Shown here: positions 10,658-21,382 of the stretch, piece after piece
How the letters are laid out: each line of letters begins with the position of its first letter
How positions within the stretch are numbered: the first letter of the stretch is position 1
The notes under the pieces: model-generated
What the model was told of the DNA's origin: nothing
The model's input: the letters and a program-made list of their open reading frames with translations, nothing else
Databases searched by the model: none
Source of the DNA: Nemertoderma westbladi
Taxonomy: Eukaryota; Xenacoelomorpha; Nemertodermatida; Nemertodermatidae
Reading direction: 5' to 3'
Length of the DNA stretch: 64,000 nucleotides
Assembly: GCA_032718475.1 (NCBI GenBank)
Contig: JAUCBJ010009137.1
Coordinates: 1 to 64,000, forward strand
Position numbers and translations under genes: made by a program

Positions 10658-10696
10658 ATGGCCTACTTAAATAGTAGTATATTTAAGTAGGCCATG
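10658..10696. mobile_element. 39-bp palindromic insertion with 8-bp direct repeats
   Basis: A near-perfect palindrome (arms ATGGCCTACTTAAAT and its complement around an 8-base loop) is flanked by GTTGCACC at 10650-10657 and 10697-10704. Removing it and one repeat restores the LINE frame on the minus strand (FKYKGATVVNDCDKAR). It therefore looks like an ultra-short mobile insertion. An 8-bp duplication is typical of hAT-type integration, but no known terminus can be assigned. Confidence 0.75.
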
Positions 10697-10739
10697 GTTG
10701 CACCTTTGTACTTAAATGGAGAAATACCTGATTTCAGGT

Positions 10740-11383
10740 TACGGTTACTATTTTCGGTTACTATTTTCGCGTATGCAGGCAGCCCGGAAGGTTGCTTGTG
10801 ATGTAGCTTTAGCACATTTCTTATATTCCAATCCACCATTAACTGTATGGCGCCGCCGCCATAACAGTTTTTTCTTACGCTGGAGAAGTCTAAGGAACTC
10901 TGGTTGGACTATTTTGTTACGCTTTGCACCAAAAACCTTAAATGGAACAAATTTATCAATCCCTGCATGTAGAGTAGCACTAAAAATATCCCAGAAATAA
11001 TTTAACAGCAAACATGAATTGAAAACAGAGGGCCAGGCTATGTTATCTATATAGTCGGAAAACTTATCATAGTCTGCATTTTTAAAATCATAAAAACCAG
11101 TACAATCATGAGAAGTAAAGTTACGGTCAGCAGATAAAATGCTAAAAACAACAGAATCGCGATCGCTTGTATTGAAAGGGGCCAAAACATTAACATTAGA
11201 AATAAACATATCTTCAGTAGAAAAAACAAGGTCTAACACATTATTACCACGGGTAGGTTTTAGCTGCAATTGATTTAGACTATTCTCTAGGAAACATTGA
11301 GAAAGCACATTATAGTTATCATTAGAGGGATGGGTTAATTTAACCCAATCATAATCAGGCAGGTTAAAGTCTCCAGTTACCAC
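10740..11383 (-). pseudogene. LINE ORF2 endonuclease C-terminal half and linker
   Basis: The frame starts VTGDFNLPDYDW, the GDFN motif of APE endonucleases. It then has NVLDLVFST and a region where SDRDSV occupies the place of the usual SDH catalytic histidine motif, so the endonuclease has probably lost its catalytic histidine. The basic linker LLQRKKKLLWRRRHTVNGG follows. It continues from the 11418-11700 endonuclease N-terminal half after a frameshift and runs on to the RT fragment at 10650. Confidence 0.8.
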
Positions 11384-11417
11384 GTATGGGTAGGTAACTT
11401 CACAAAGGGAAGATAAA

Positions 11418-12227
11418 TCAAGGGTTGCTATAGTGCCCGACCGATATGTACAAATAAAGCGACTCGGGGGAACTACCCACCAAATCCACGGCCACCACTT
11501 CTACTGTGTCCTCAAACTGCTCAGGTAATTTAACCTTGACACATTTGATGTCTGTTCGCACACGAATGGCGACACCACCCCCCCTAGAGACGCGATCGTT
11601 CCGGAATACCATATAATCACCATTACCACTAACCATTTTATCAGTTATTTCGTCTGTTAACCAAGACTCAGTGATACCAACAATACCATATCCATTTGAC
11701 TGTAGAAAGAACTCAAAGTCTGTTAGTTTATTCTTAAGCGACTGTGCATTTATTATGCAGCATTCAGTAAAAGGGTCCTTAGGTTGCTTTCCTCCATTTA
11801 TGCGTTTTCCGATGGAGATATTGGAGATGGAGATGAGATTGAAGAAGGAGATAGAGGTCGGTTTGTTGATTGGGTTGATCTTGTTATCTTTGGATGGAAG
11901 GCTGGAGACTATTGAGACAATTGCATCTTTCTGATGGAATTCCGACTCCAACAGGGAAGATATATTATCTTTGTCAGAGTCTTTGCCTAATACCAGTAAT
12001 CCTCGAATCACGACATTCAACTCCCGTTTCTGCTGTTCTCGCACTTCCCGGTCTACATCATCCAATGTCATCATGGATGCCATAGTCCGTGTTGTCTTCC
12101 GGCTAACTGTGGTCCATGGTGTATCTGAAGACCCTGACGCTAGACCATTTGATTCTTCTCGTAGCTCATCTAAATCCGAGTTCAGCTGCTTAAACCCCTT
12201 TGAAATTGAGTCATTGAGGTTGGACAC
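11418..12227 (-). pseudogene. Fusion of LINE ORF1 C-terminal part with ORF2 endonuclease N-terminus
   Basis: One 269-codon frame. The first ~120 residues are ORF1-like: a charged helix, then DDVDREVREQQKRELNVVIR. From about residue 165 it becomes the APE endonuclease start: CIINAQSLKNKLTDFEFFL, GITESWLTDEI and RVSRGGGVAIRV. In related LINEs ORF1 and ORF2 are separate, so an internal deletion has probably fused them. ITESWL contains the expected catalytic Glu. The frame ends at 11418, and the endonuclease continues in another frame. Confidence 0.75.
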
Positions 12228-12736
12228 GACCGAATTAGTGTTTCCGTAGTAACAGCTGGCGGATTAACATTAGGTTCCCCAATGGTAAAACTGCCACGCG
12301 ATTCACATATGTTGCACACTATTTTACAGTTTTTACTCTTAGTGAGAATGGGAATATCTGATTTGGCCAAGCCGAGGCATGCGGTGTGTATCCAAGACCC
12401 ACAGCAGTCACACCCCAAGCAATCTTTCCCAAGAACTGCCTTGGCACAATGTGGACACAGACTTTCCACCGAAACATTCCCATCACTCGATTGATCACCT
12501 AAATCGCATTGGGCAGCATGATTATTGAAAGCTGCTTTGTCAATGAAAAGCGCTGAACAACCATCACAGTTAAAACAGTTTAGAGAGGTCAATTTTCCCA
12601 GAACTTCGAGTTGCAGGCTGGCCAAACGCCACGCTGGGGATTGCGAAATGCTGGGAACATGGCCGGATTTAGATTTCCGCTTGTCTTTGGCTGTGTTTGA
12701 CATTGCAATTTTTATGTTGGCAAAAATTACAATCAA
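12182..12736 (-). pseudogene. LINE ORF1 N-terminal part with PHD-like zinc finger
   Basis: 184 codons. Residues 57-77 form a possible C-x2-C-x12-H-x3-C finger. Residues 94-144 give a C4HC3 pattern (C94, C97, C109, C112, H117, C120, C141, C144) matching a PHD finger, with GSWIHTACLGL in the middle. PHD-type fingers are known from ORF1 proteins of CR1/L2-related LINEs, where they are thought to help nucleic-acid or chromatin binding. The frame overlaps the next by 46 bp with a frameshift between them. The LINE 5' end is probably near 12740-12830. Confidence 0.75.
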
Positions 12737-12739
12737 CAG

Positions 12740-13183
12740 TTTATATATCTACAAATTAAGGAATTACATGTACAATCAAGCAGTACATCAGTAAGTCAGA
12801 ATTACTGATTAGGCTGTCTTCAGTCTAATGCTGTAAATAAGACTGATACTGATCCAATTGTGTGAGATGCGCCCGCATCTGGTTCCGGATCCCGCTCAGA
12901 TGGTGGTGCGTAATGAAGAAAATATAAGATGTCTGACTGCTGAGGCTGACTATTTAATATAATATAATATTGCTGTAAAACTAAAAAACTACTGAACTAT
13001 GAAGTACCGGTACCTCACAACACAACCCTCCCCCACTAAATACAGCAATAATAATATAATCCCTCTCTGACTGGCCCCCAGATTATATGTGTCACAGTGT
13101 CAACACAGTTGATTGCACTACCGCTAAGTGCTAACAATGTGAGAGAATCTACTTACTAAATATGATGTGCAATGAACCAATAG
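12740..13183. other. Non-coding, possible LINE 5'UTR then unknown sequence
   Basis: No ORF or repeat match seen. A short hairpin AGATGCGCCCGCATCT lies at about 12867, within what could be the 5'UTR of the minus-strand LINE. The rest up to the LTR is AT-rich. Confidence 0.35.
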
Positions 13184-13736
13184 TGTAAAAGCTTCTGTGG
13201 GATATAACTGGCCCCTTTGCTTCGCAATCCAGTTTCCCCCCAGGCGCTGGAATACTCTAAAAGGTTCTCTAACTGTATATATATTCCCCTCGCCCGCAAG
13301 GTACCGTTACAGGTGTTTTAACGGACATAAAAGTCATTCTTCTATATACGTGCTTTGGCGGACATGGTAAGGCAAAAAACCCGCAATGCACCAAATACCT
13401 TTACACGGCTTGGCCTTGATGATTCAGATTGCGACATCTAGCAGCTGGTTGCTGGCATGGAAACAGCCATTGGACGCATGGTTCTTTGTTTGGCTTGAGC
13501 CAATCAGAGCGATTTTTTCTGTCAACGTGTAGATATTCGGCCGATCATACTAGGAGTGTTCAGTCTTACTGTTTTTCTTGATACTTTTGTTGTTTCTATC
13601 TAGGCCAGGAACACCGGCTCTAGAGTTAATTCGTTTTCATACTTTAGAAGAAACATTAGTAGGCTTAAATTATAGAGCGTATAACTGTTATCAGTGCATA
13701 ACAATCAACTTATCTCAATTCAGTCTTACATTATCG
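13184..13736 (+). repeat. 5' LTR
   Basis: Begins TGTAAAAGC and is identical in length to 24541-25093. Substitutions seen are T/C within ACCTT(T/C)ACACGG, G/A within GGAC(G/A)CATGG and A/G within GTC(A/G)ACGTG. The shared sequence ends ...TTACATTATCG. If LTRs end in CA as usual, the boundary would be at CTTACA (13730). Confidence 0.9.
13276..13285 (+). promoter_or_regulatory. Candidate TATA box in the 5' LTR
   Basis: TATATATATT lies about 93 bases into the LTR, and the same sequence occurs at the same position of the 3' LTR. This is a plausible RNA polymerase II core promoter, but it rests on sequence and position only. Confidence 0.35.
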
Positions 13737-14501
13737 GTTCAACATACATTATTATACTGCTGTTTACTGTTGTGTTTTGGTTGAATATTATTTGGAGAAC
13801 ATATATAAAGAACCCAAATTTCCCAATTTTCTTGATACACTACAGGTTAGAGAGACGGGTTATATATAGCGATTGCGACTTATATTATTTTGGTTTGTAG
13901 TGAATTTAATGCTATTTGATAAGCACTACATGAGTCCGTTGCTGTTCTCTTTATATGTGATAAAATTCATTGACGGTCGGCAAATTAGTGAGCAGTATTG
14001 TGTGTTACCGGTAGTGTGCATGATTGTGGCTGATAACTAAGCATTTCCTAAAGAATGCGCCTCATACGTGAATCATAAGCCTTACCGACTTACTGTTGTG
14101 ATTAGTATAAGTTATATCTCTGTTTACCTAGATAGAGCGCCACGTCCTAAAGGAACTGTTAATATTTCCCGAAAGTGAATAATATTAGTCAGAAATTAAT
14201 TATTAACGATCAATCGAATAATACAGTAAGCTTACACTGCAATAATAATCTAAGCCCTCAGAATCCAGTCTCCCGGGTATATCCAGCGGGTGAATGGACG
14301 CGCACTAGGCTGGCTTCTGCTAATGTTGTGTTTATTGGTATTAAATATTTGTCATCTTCTAAAGTCTATTTATAAACCAAAAGACATATAAATTTTGGCA
14401 GGTTAAACTGCTAAAGGTCTTCAAAAGCGCGTACAATAACAGTTATTGACTTTATTGCAGTAAGCAATAAAGTTGAAAGTACCGGTCGACCGGTAAACCT
14501 G

Positions 14502-14640
14502 AACCGGTACTTCTGTAGGTCAGTAGGCCCAACTGCCAGAACCGGTACTGCTGTAGGTCCGTAGGTCCAACTGCCAGAACCGGTACTTCTGTAGGTCTGT
14601 AGGCCCAACTGTCCTAACCGGTACTTCCAGTACAAGTACA
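14502..14640. repeat. ~38-bp minisatellite in the leader
   Basis: AACCGGTAC recurs at 14502, 14539, 14578 and 14615, each followed by a TCTGTAGGTC-like stretch and CCCAACTGCCAG. Confidence 0.9.
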
Positions 14641-14792
14641 TTAGTATTATTTCGATTGTGATCTATAGTATATTGTAGGCTACCAGGGGAATAGGGATTG
14701 ATCACCCCTCATTCTTTTGTATAGTTTACTTATTTCTGTCAGTTTTATTTCCTAGTAAGTTAATATTGAGCTGAAGACGTGTAAGTCTGCTC

Positions 14793-15380
14793 AGATTGTT
14801 CAGATAATTGTAGGCCGGATTGTTGTCGGATTGTTGTTGGGTTTGGAGAGATTACGGCGTGTGTAGAGTTTGTCCGATAGAGTGTCAGTTAGTAAGTTGG
14901 GGCAGCCATAGCTGTAAGGTCAATCCCCTCTTAAAGAATAAGTCGTACTACCGTGTTAGAACGCATACTAACTAACCATTTTGGAATCTGCACATACTGT
15001 AGTTTATTTAGGCTTGACAGTATTCTGCCAACGTTTTGGCCTGTGTTTGTTTGTGTGGTCTGTTCAGGTACCGTAATAGTTATTACTCAGATATTTTGTA
15101 GGCTGGATTGTTGTCTAGCTATTATTAGGTCTGAAGAGATTGCTGCTTGTGTAGAGTTTGTCTGATAAAGTGCCAGTTAGTAAGTTGGGGCAGTCATAGC
15201 TGTAAGGTCAATCCCCTCTTAAAGAATAAGTCGTACTACCGTGTTAGAACGCATACTAACTAACCATTTTGGAATCTACACATACTGTAGTTTATTTAGG
15301 CTTGGTGGTAGTCTGCCAGCGTTTGGTTTGTATTTTGTTTGAGTATTCTGTACGGGTAGCGTAATATTTATTATTCAGAG
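14793..15380. repeat. ~288-bp tandem duplication in the leader
   Basis: CAGTTAGTAAGTTGGGGCAG begins at 14886 and again at 15174. Both copies run through the same ~150 bases, including CGTACTACCGTGTTAGAACG, and their upstream halves are also similar. Confidence 0.9.
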
Positions 15381-16319
15381 TTTATGCGATTATTCGCAAC
15401 ATTCATGTCCCCAAGTTTATTCCTACAGTAATTGTGTTTGTTACACATACCGTTATAGTTAAATTAACCCCGGTACTACACGGGCTGCTTGGCGTAGGAA
15501 AAGACTGGTGACTTTGTGCTTCGGTCACTCCAGCAGATGCCGTGGTTCTTTTAACTGTTCAAGTATATTTAACTACTGATTATTTGTTGTACCAGTACTT
15601 GTACCTAATTTAGGGTTTAGTGTACAGTGCTTTCCGAGGTAATTAGTGTGTAGGCAGTATATTTGTGTTGTAAAGTGGTTAATAGGCATGCTGGATCTGG
15701 TAGTCCGCGGTAATTAACTTCTAGGTAGGAACACTCCGTGATACATAACGTAGTACCTATAGCGATACGGCTATAGGTCGTCAGGCGGTGGTATTTTCCT
15801 ATCTGGACAGTGCAATATATTTACTACTACTTATTATTTTCAAATACCATAGTACCCTGTCCGTTGTAATAAACCGAATTCTAACCCTTTGTTAGACTGG
15901 TTTGTAGACTTCCTGTAAAATTACCCTAAAAATTCGTACGTAATATTTTGTTGTGTTTAATTAGAGATTTAATCTCACCCGTATCGTAGGTAATTCGTAG
16001 TATTAAGTAACTTAGGTAAATTAGAATTATCTGTTTTAGTGTCAAATAAATAGCACTTCACTGAGAGCGCACAGCTTCTGTGTAGTGACCCCCCAGAAAT
16101 AATAACATTTATTTCAAATATTGACAAAACCCCTTTTAAACGGGTATATATCTATTATAAATCAACTCAAACGATTTATAAATAGTAGGCCTGCCATACA
16201 ACAACTAGGTCTCAATATCAGTTGGACTACTGCTTAAATAACGGTAACAAAGTAAGTTAAAGTAACCAAGTAACCCTAAAATATTCAGAAATTCAATTAT
16301 TCTAAAAATAATTGACATA

Positions 16320-16600
16320 CCGGTATTTACCATAGGCTTATTATATTTATTTCTATAAATTTGTGCTGAACTCATACCGGTATTCTGTGATTAATTCTAG
16401 TTCATAATTATACTTATATATACTATAAGTGTAAGCTGTATACCGGTATTCACGATAGGCCTATTATATATTTATATATATTTGTGCTAAAATTATATAC
16501 CGGTACTCTGTGACAAACCTAGTTTACAATACTTATATATACTATAAGTGTATACCGGTATTCTAATATACTGTAATAAATTACCGGTACTAGGCCAACG
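16320..16600. repeat. Diverged ~124-bp direct repeats rich in ACCGGTA
   Basis: Two copies share TACCGGTATT, a CATAGGC(C)TATTATAT segment, TTTGTGCT and ACTTATATATACTATAAGTG, the last being palindromic. They lie just upstream of the gag start. Confidence 0.75.
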
Positions 16601-16669
16601 GTCATACTGAATTACTAGACTTGTTTTAACTGTAACTATAGCAGTAGACATTCAACTGTATAGCTAAAC

Positions 16670-19600
16670 ATGTCTGACACCCAGCAAAACCTATCAGACA
16701 GTCTAATCGATACAACCATCTGTGACACAGATAGGAGTGTGGAGCGATTAAGAAAGGAGTTCAGCTCACCTCCTACTGAAAGAAAGGTCATCCCTCCAGT
16801 AGTAGTATCAGACCCTAAGCTAATCCAACACCATAGGTCTATCATCGGCACTCGGGCCCAAGTCAAACGGAACCAGGAAGCAGCTGTCCAACAGCAGCAA
16901 CATCCTAGTCAAGAAACTTGTTCCCAGCGATCCGATAGCTCCAGTAGTGCGGATACTGCAGAGCTGACCCCCGAACGCGGAGTGCAGATGGCGGCTACAG
17001 CCTACTCGGATCCCCTTCTCACCCTTCCTGCCGCAGTGCTAACTACTATATTGATTGCGGTGGAGGAACATCAAGCCGATAGGGCGAGAAGTAAGCGAGC
17101 GACCCAAGATAATTATGCGGGATACGCCAGGGAAGAATTGATGTCTATTGTCGAGTCACAATGGAACTTTCCCGGACCCGGACTCCCGTTAGATTTGTCC
17201 GAGGCTACTTGGGAGGATATATACAGGATGGGAGTGACTAAAGATACAATGGATCCAGCTGTTTGGAAGAGGTCGGCAGCAGGATATGTGCAGGGATTCT
17301 TCGGCTCCTTGGAGCGATTAGAAGAACAACTGTTTCGACAACCCCAAGGACCTCAAGAGCAGGAAGAGCTGCTATATCAAGTACGCGAAAGAACTCTACG
17401 CATTAGACTAATCCTATCAGCCTTTGAGGAAACTTCCAAAAGAAGACAGGACACGTCGCTGCAGGTCGCTGTCAAAACTTGGTTCCAGCGGGTAGGTCTC
17501 AAAGTACAAGAAACGGACCAGTGGAAATCCCAGCTGTCTGAGAAACTAACCTATGAAGAACCAACCGATGCCACCCTTTCTCAAGTGGAAGGCGAAGAGA
17601 CCGCAGAGAGACCACGAACGAGAGACGCCATCGACATATATCTGTCCGACTATCAGCGATTCCTAGGAGACGAAGAGTTGAGGAGACGGCTGTCTGGACT
17701 TTCCCCTAATAGTGAAGGAACCCAGCGTGTGTTAGACTCAATCGATGCTGAAATGTTAGCTGCTAACCAAGCTGAATTTGATGAAAAACTCCGCCTCACT
17801 AGAGTCCAAGAAGAACTAGTAAAGAAAAAACGGATAGAGGACAGAAAGGCAGCTGCAGTAACAGCGGCAATGGCAGAAGTAGAAGCAGAAAGAAAAGCAG
17901 CGGCGGCAGAAGCAGAAGCAGAAAGAAAGGCAGCGGCGGCAGAAGCAGAAGCAGAAAGAAAGGCAGCGGCGGCAGAAGCAGAAGTAGAAAGAAAGGCAGC
18001 GGCGGCAGAAGCAGAAGTAGAAAGAAAGGCAGCGGCGGCAGAAGCAGAAGCAGAAAGAAAAGCAGCAAAGGCAGTGGCAGAAGCAGAACGGAGAGCCTCT
18101 GAGGAGACTACCCAACTGGAGTTGGAAAATCTGCAAGAGACGCAAGACAACATAAATAAACAGTTAACTGCTAGTCACATGCAGATGATGAGAAGATCTA
18201 CTCCCAAACGCCAGGGATATACGTCATCGGAGGCAAGCGAAACCACCGATCCTGAAGGCGGAGGAAACAGATCTCGTCTAAGCAGGCGTAGAAAAACATC
18301 TTACCGTCACAAATTGCCTGATTTGCCCCCAGCTGTCAGAAGACAACTAGCTAGCACAGACTTAGGTAGTACAGAACCCACAGACCAAATTATTAAGGTC
18401 AAAAGACTCCCTACCATAGTTGATGAGCCTGAAATAATTAGGCCTGTCGTTCCAAAAGCCACTCCTGTGCTAGAGACCCCTGTACTTCCAGAGCTTAACT
18501 CTAAATTCCCTCTACATAGTACTACACTGCCTGTACCCGGTAGAACAGTCCATGAGATTATCCCTGTCCTGGAAGCTGAAAGAGAAATCAAAGATTTGTC
18601 TCCCGTCGTCCCGCGTCAGCCCGCTACAATGTTGGCGACTCCCGCTTCGGCGGTCGAGTGGGTAGAGGAGGGACGGCGGGGGATGAATCTCCTGCTCGGA
18701 CAGATGCAGAAGACTGTCCACCAGCTTAAGGGAACAGTAAGGGAAGTTAGGGCAGAATTGCAAGAAGTGCAGCAAAGTATCGCGTTAGAACGCGATAAAT
18801 TAGTCAATTTACAAAAGGGTATACCACCACCCCCTGTAACAATGTGTCAACCCGTTAGGTCTGAAGTATCTCATGCGCAAGGTGTGGAGCCTACACGCAT
18901 CTATACTGCTAGTGAAGTAGAAACTCCTATAGTAAACCCTATTCAGGGTGATTATAAACCTGTTGATAATAATATTCCATATAGACCTGATCATAATCCG
19001 AGAAATTTATATACCGATAATTCTATATTCAATAATACGATGGCTCAAGAAAGTTTTACGCGTCAAATGGCTAGAACCGAAGCCCGTCAAGCGGTAAAGG
19101 TTGGAGAGATCGTCAAGTTCAATGGAGATGAGATGAAATGGTTACCTTTTAATGAATATTACAAAGATAACATACAGAATTCTGTGTTATCTAACGGAGA
19201 GAAATTCAGATACCTCATCGAATGCTTGGAAGGACCTCCCAAGTTAATGGCGTCAAAATTTATTGGACATCCAGATGGATTAAGACAAGTTTGGGATACA
19301 TTAAACATCAGGTATGGTAATAGGACTAACATAGCTAGGTATTTATATTCGAAATTAATGGCGCCCCGAAAGTTTCTTAGCAGCGGGATTATAGAATTTT
19401 CCGATGAGATTCAGGAGATCTGTAGACAGCTAGATTGGTTAGGTAAGTCTCATGAATACCAGAACTCTATGGTTGTAGGAGCCTTAGCATCTACTTTACC
19501 AAAGGGTGGAGTAGGTACACGTTGGGACAAGAAAGTGTTATATATGATGGAACAACAACAACGAGACCCTACCATGGCTGATCTCATGTCCTTCTTAGAT

Positions 19601-21382
19601 AGTGAAGTAAAATTACAACTCATAAAGCAGTCCAGAGAGAAAACATGGGAAAATAAGGTAAGTGAGAAACCCGTTTCTAGGAGAAGGGTAACACCAGTGT
19701 GTTATACTGACGACGACGAAAGCCAAGTCTCTCAGGAAGAGGACAGCGGGAAAGACACAGCAAAATCCTACTATGACAACAAGACCTATAAAGACGTAAG
19801 TAAATATAAGTCTCGAACCAGTGACAGGAGAGAACAGGTAACAACAACTCCTCCTACGTCTCCTAAGAGAATTCACGGAAGAAAGCCCGAAGAAAGAACG
19901 AGAGTGCATAACGTTACCCAAGGTAAAGTGAGTAACATCAAACCAAAATGTGCGCTGTGCGACGGGCCCCACCGTTTGAGTGTGTGTGCTGAATTCCTAA
20001 AGAAATCCCTGGTAGACAGACGTGAAGTCATGTGGGATAAGCGGTTATGCTATAATTGCCTCAGACCAGGACACCAACGGCGAACCTGTTACTCCGAAGT
20101 AAGGTGTGCAAAGTGCGGTGCGAAACATCACATCTTGTTACGCAGTGAATTCGAACGAAACAACCCGAGTCAGGTAAGTGAGCCCGAACTACATGTCCAA
20201 TTCAGTGATGTAAATGACACTGATCAAGAATCTGAGATGGAAGGATTCTATACGGACGAATTCTCCGACGCCAACGAATCCTGTTACCTAATAAATACCG
20301 CAGTGTATCGAGCACTTACGTATGAAAAGGACACCGACAATGAGTTCCCCCCAACTACCTTTGACAGACAACCATCTTGGAAACCTCCAACTTCCAACGT
20401 AGGAATCAGAGAATTTCCTGTAGTGCAGGTAAGAGTTCACGGTCCCAACAAAAGTTACATAGTGAACGCCCTCCTTGACTCCGGCAGCACAGGAACATTC
20501 ATCGATCAAGAACTAGCCGAAGATATCTTTGCTGGACAACCCAGATTCCGAACTAAGTTGAATATGTCCGGAATTATGCAGGTTTGGAAATCTACCATAA
20601 CAGCAGATTACTATGTAGGTGAGTTGTCCACCCCCCAGGATAAATTAGGAGCACAAAGTATAAGGTCAGTAAAAATGGTGGCTATAAAGAACTTCGCTAC
20701 TACCCAAGTAGAACCTTATAACTGGGACGAGGACGAGAGCATCCAACAGCTTAAGATACCTCGATTCCAGACAGATTATCCTGGAGTGCAAATACTCATC
20801 GGCCAAAACGCGCATGAGGCGCTCGAGACATTGGAGAAACGGCCTGCTCAACCGCAGCCACTACAAACCTATGCGGTAAGAACTAGAGTAGGTTGGTACT
20901 TCACTGGCCCTTCCCGTAGAACTCTCAAAGAGAGATTACCTCAACAACAGGTATACCAAGTAAAGGAATGGGAAGTGGAGAGCAGTGATGTGGACGATCC
21001 AACTGAGGGAAGACCATACTCCTCAGATAATGACGATATTAACTCCAATGTAGATCAATGGAGACATTGCCTTGGGACAATTAATCCAGCCGACATCGCT
21101 TCCAGAGGAGCAACTCCTCAAGAACTGGTAGATAATCCAGGCTGGTTAGGTGGATCCGACTTCTTAAGTAAAGAAGAAGAAGAATGGCCTCCTCATCTTA
21201 CCCCAGTGAAGATTAGACAGGCCAAGGGAGCGGAGAAAGTAACACAACAACTAAATCGCCCAGCTAGTCGTTTATGTTTACTGGAAAGAGACCGAAAACT
21301 GTCCGGAAACTATGGAAGGCAAGATACTCTTCCTACGACCACTTCCCTAATCCGACAAATATCTAGGGACTCCATAACGTAA
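16670..21382 (+). CDS. Gag-protease polyprotein of a BEL/Pao-type retrotransposon, RT deleted
   Basis: A 1570-codon ORF. Residues ~400-480 are an 11-residue repeat (ERKAAAAEAEA), likely a long charged coiled coil. Residues ~805-960 resemble the DUF1759 gag domain of BEL/Pao elements (VKFNGDEMKWLPFNEYY). Residues ~1094-1160 hold zinc-knuckle-like cysteines (CALCDGPHRLSVC, CYNCLRPGHQRRTC, CAKCGAKHH). An aspartic protease follows with ALLDSGSTGTFID (active-site Asp ~1270, DUF1758-like). After GWYFTGPS (~1425) the protein passes in frame into WRHCLGTINPADIASRG (~1463), which in BEL/Pao proteins comes after RT and RNase H. RT, RNase H core and integrase are therefore missing without a frameshift. 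ATG 16670 is the first Met of the frame. It may assemble particles and mature them, but cannot copy RNA. Confidence 0.85.
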   Translation: MSDTQQNLSDSLIDTTICDTDRSVERLRKEFSSPPTERKVIPPVVVSDPKLIQHHRSIIGTRAQVKRNQEAAVQQQQHPSQETCSQRSDSSSSADTAELTPERGVQMAATAYSDPLLTLPAAVLTTILIAVEEHQADRARSKRATQDNYAGYAREELMSIVESQWNFPGPGLPLDLSEATWEDIYRMGVTKDTMDPAVWKRSAAGYVQGFFGSLERLEEQLFRQPQGPQEQEELLYQVRERTLRIRLILSAFEETSKRRQDTSLQVAVKTWFQRVGLKVQETDQWKSQLSEKLTYEEPTDATLSQVEGEETAERPRTRDAIDIYLSDYQRFLGDEELRRRLSGLSPNSEGTQRVLDSIDAEMLAANQAEFDEKLRLTRVQEELVKKKRIEDRKAAAVTAAMAEVEAERKAAAAEAEAERKAAAAEAEAERKAAAAEAEVERKAAAAEAEVERKAAAAEAEAERKAAKAVAEAERRASEETTQLELENLQETQDNINKQLTASHMQMMRRSTPKRQGYTSSEASETTDPEGGGNRSRLSRRRKTSYRHKLPDLPPAVRRQLASTDLGSTEPTDQIIKVKRLPTIVDEPEIIRPVVPKATPVLETPVLPELNSKFPLHSTTLPVPGRTVHEIIPVLEAEREIKDLSPVVPRQPATMLATPASAVEWVEEGRRGMNLLLGQMQKTVHQLKGTVREVRAELQEVQQSIALERDKLVNLQKGIPPPPVTMCQPVRSEVSHAQGVEPTRIYTASEVETPIVNPIQGDYKPVDNNIPYRPDHNPRNLYTDNSIFNNTMAQESFTRQMARTEARQAVKVGEIVKFNGDEMKWLPFNEYYKDNIQNSVLSNGEKFRYLIECLEGPPKLMASKFIGHPDGLRQVWDTLNIRYGNRTNIARYLYSKLMAPRKFLSSGIIEFSDEIQEICRQLDWLGKSHEYQNSMVVGALASTLPKGGVGTRWDKKVLYMMEQQQRDPTMADLMSFLDSEVKLQLIKQSREKTWENKVSEKPVSRRRVTPVCYTDDDESQVSQEEDSGKDTAKSYYDNKTYKDVSKYKSRTSDRREQVTTTPPTSPKRIHGRKPEERTRVHNVTQGKVSNIKPKCALCDGPHRLSVCAEFLKKSLVDRREVMWDKRLCYNCLRPGHQRRTCYSEVRCAKCGAKHHILLRSEFERNNPSQVSEPELHVQFSDVNDTDQESEMEGFYTDEFSDANESCYLINTAVYRALTYEKDTDNEFPPTTFDRQPSWKPPTSNVGIREFPVVQVRVHGPNKSYIVNALLDSGSTGTFIDQELAEDIFAGQPRFRTKLNMSGIMQVWKSTITADYYVGELSTPQDKLGAQSIRSVKMVAIKNFATTQVEPYNWDEDESIQQLKIPRFQTDYPGVQILIGQNAHEALETLEKRPAQPQPLQTYAVRTRVGWYFTGPSRRTLKERLPQQQVYQVKEWEVESSDVDDPTEGRPYSSDNDDINSNVDQWRHCLGTINPADIASRGATPQELVDNPGWLGGSDFLSKEEEEWPPHLTPVKIRQAKGAEKVTQQLNRPASRLCLLERDRKLSGNYGRQDTLPTTTSLIRQISRDSIT
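17880..18085 (+). repeat. 33-bp in-frame repeat coding an 11-residue coiled-coil motif
   Basis: About six units of GCAGAAGCAGAA...AGAAAGGCAGCGGCG code for ERKAAAAEAEA variants. The 33-bp period keeps the frame, and an 11-residue (hendecad) period is compatible with a coiled coil. Confidence 0.9.

Larger units (their letters stand above)
13737..16669 (+). other. Long non-coding leader of the LTR element
   Basis: About 2.9 kb between the 5' LTR and the gag start has no ORF above noise. It contains three local repeat blocks (14502-14640, 14793-15380, 16320-16600) and many ACCGGTA motifs. Such a long leader is unusual for an autonomous BEL/Pao element and is more like large non-autonomous LTR elements. 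Confidence 0.6.

Noticed and set aside
12820-13183. Helitron or TIR end near the hairpin AGATGCGCCCGCATCT
   Set aside because: No CTRR end, no inverted partner and no duplication; position suits a LINE 5'UTR structure.
17653-18153. Minus-strand ORF of 166 codons rich in Ser/Ala/Phe
   Set aside because: It is the antisense shadow of the gag coiled-coil repeat, with low-complexity content only.
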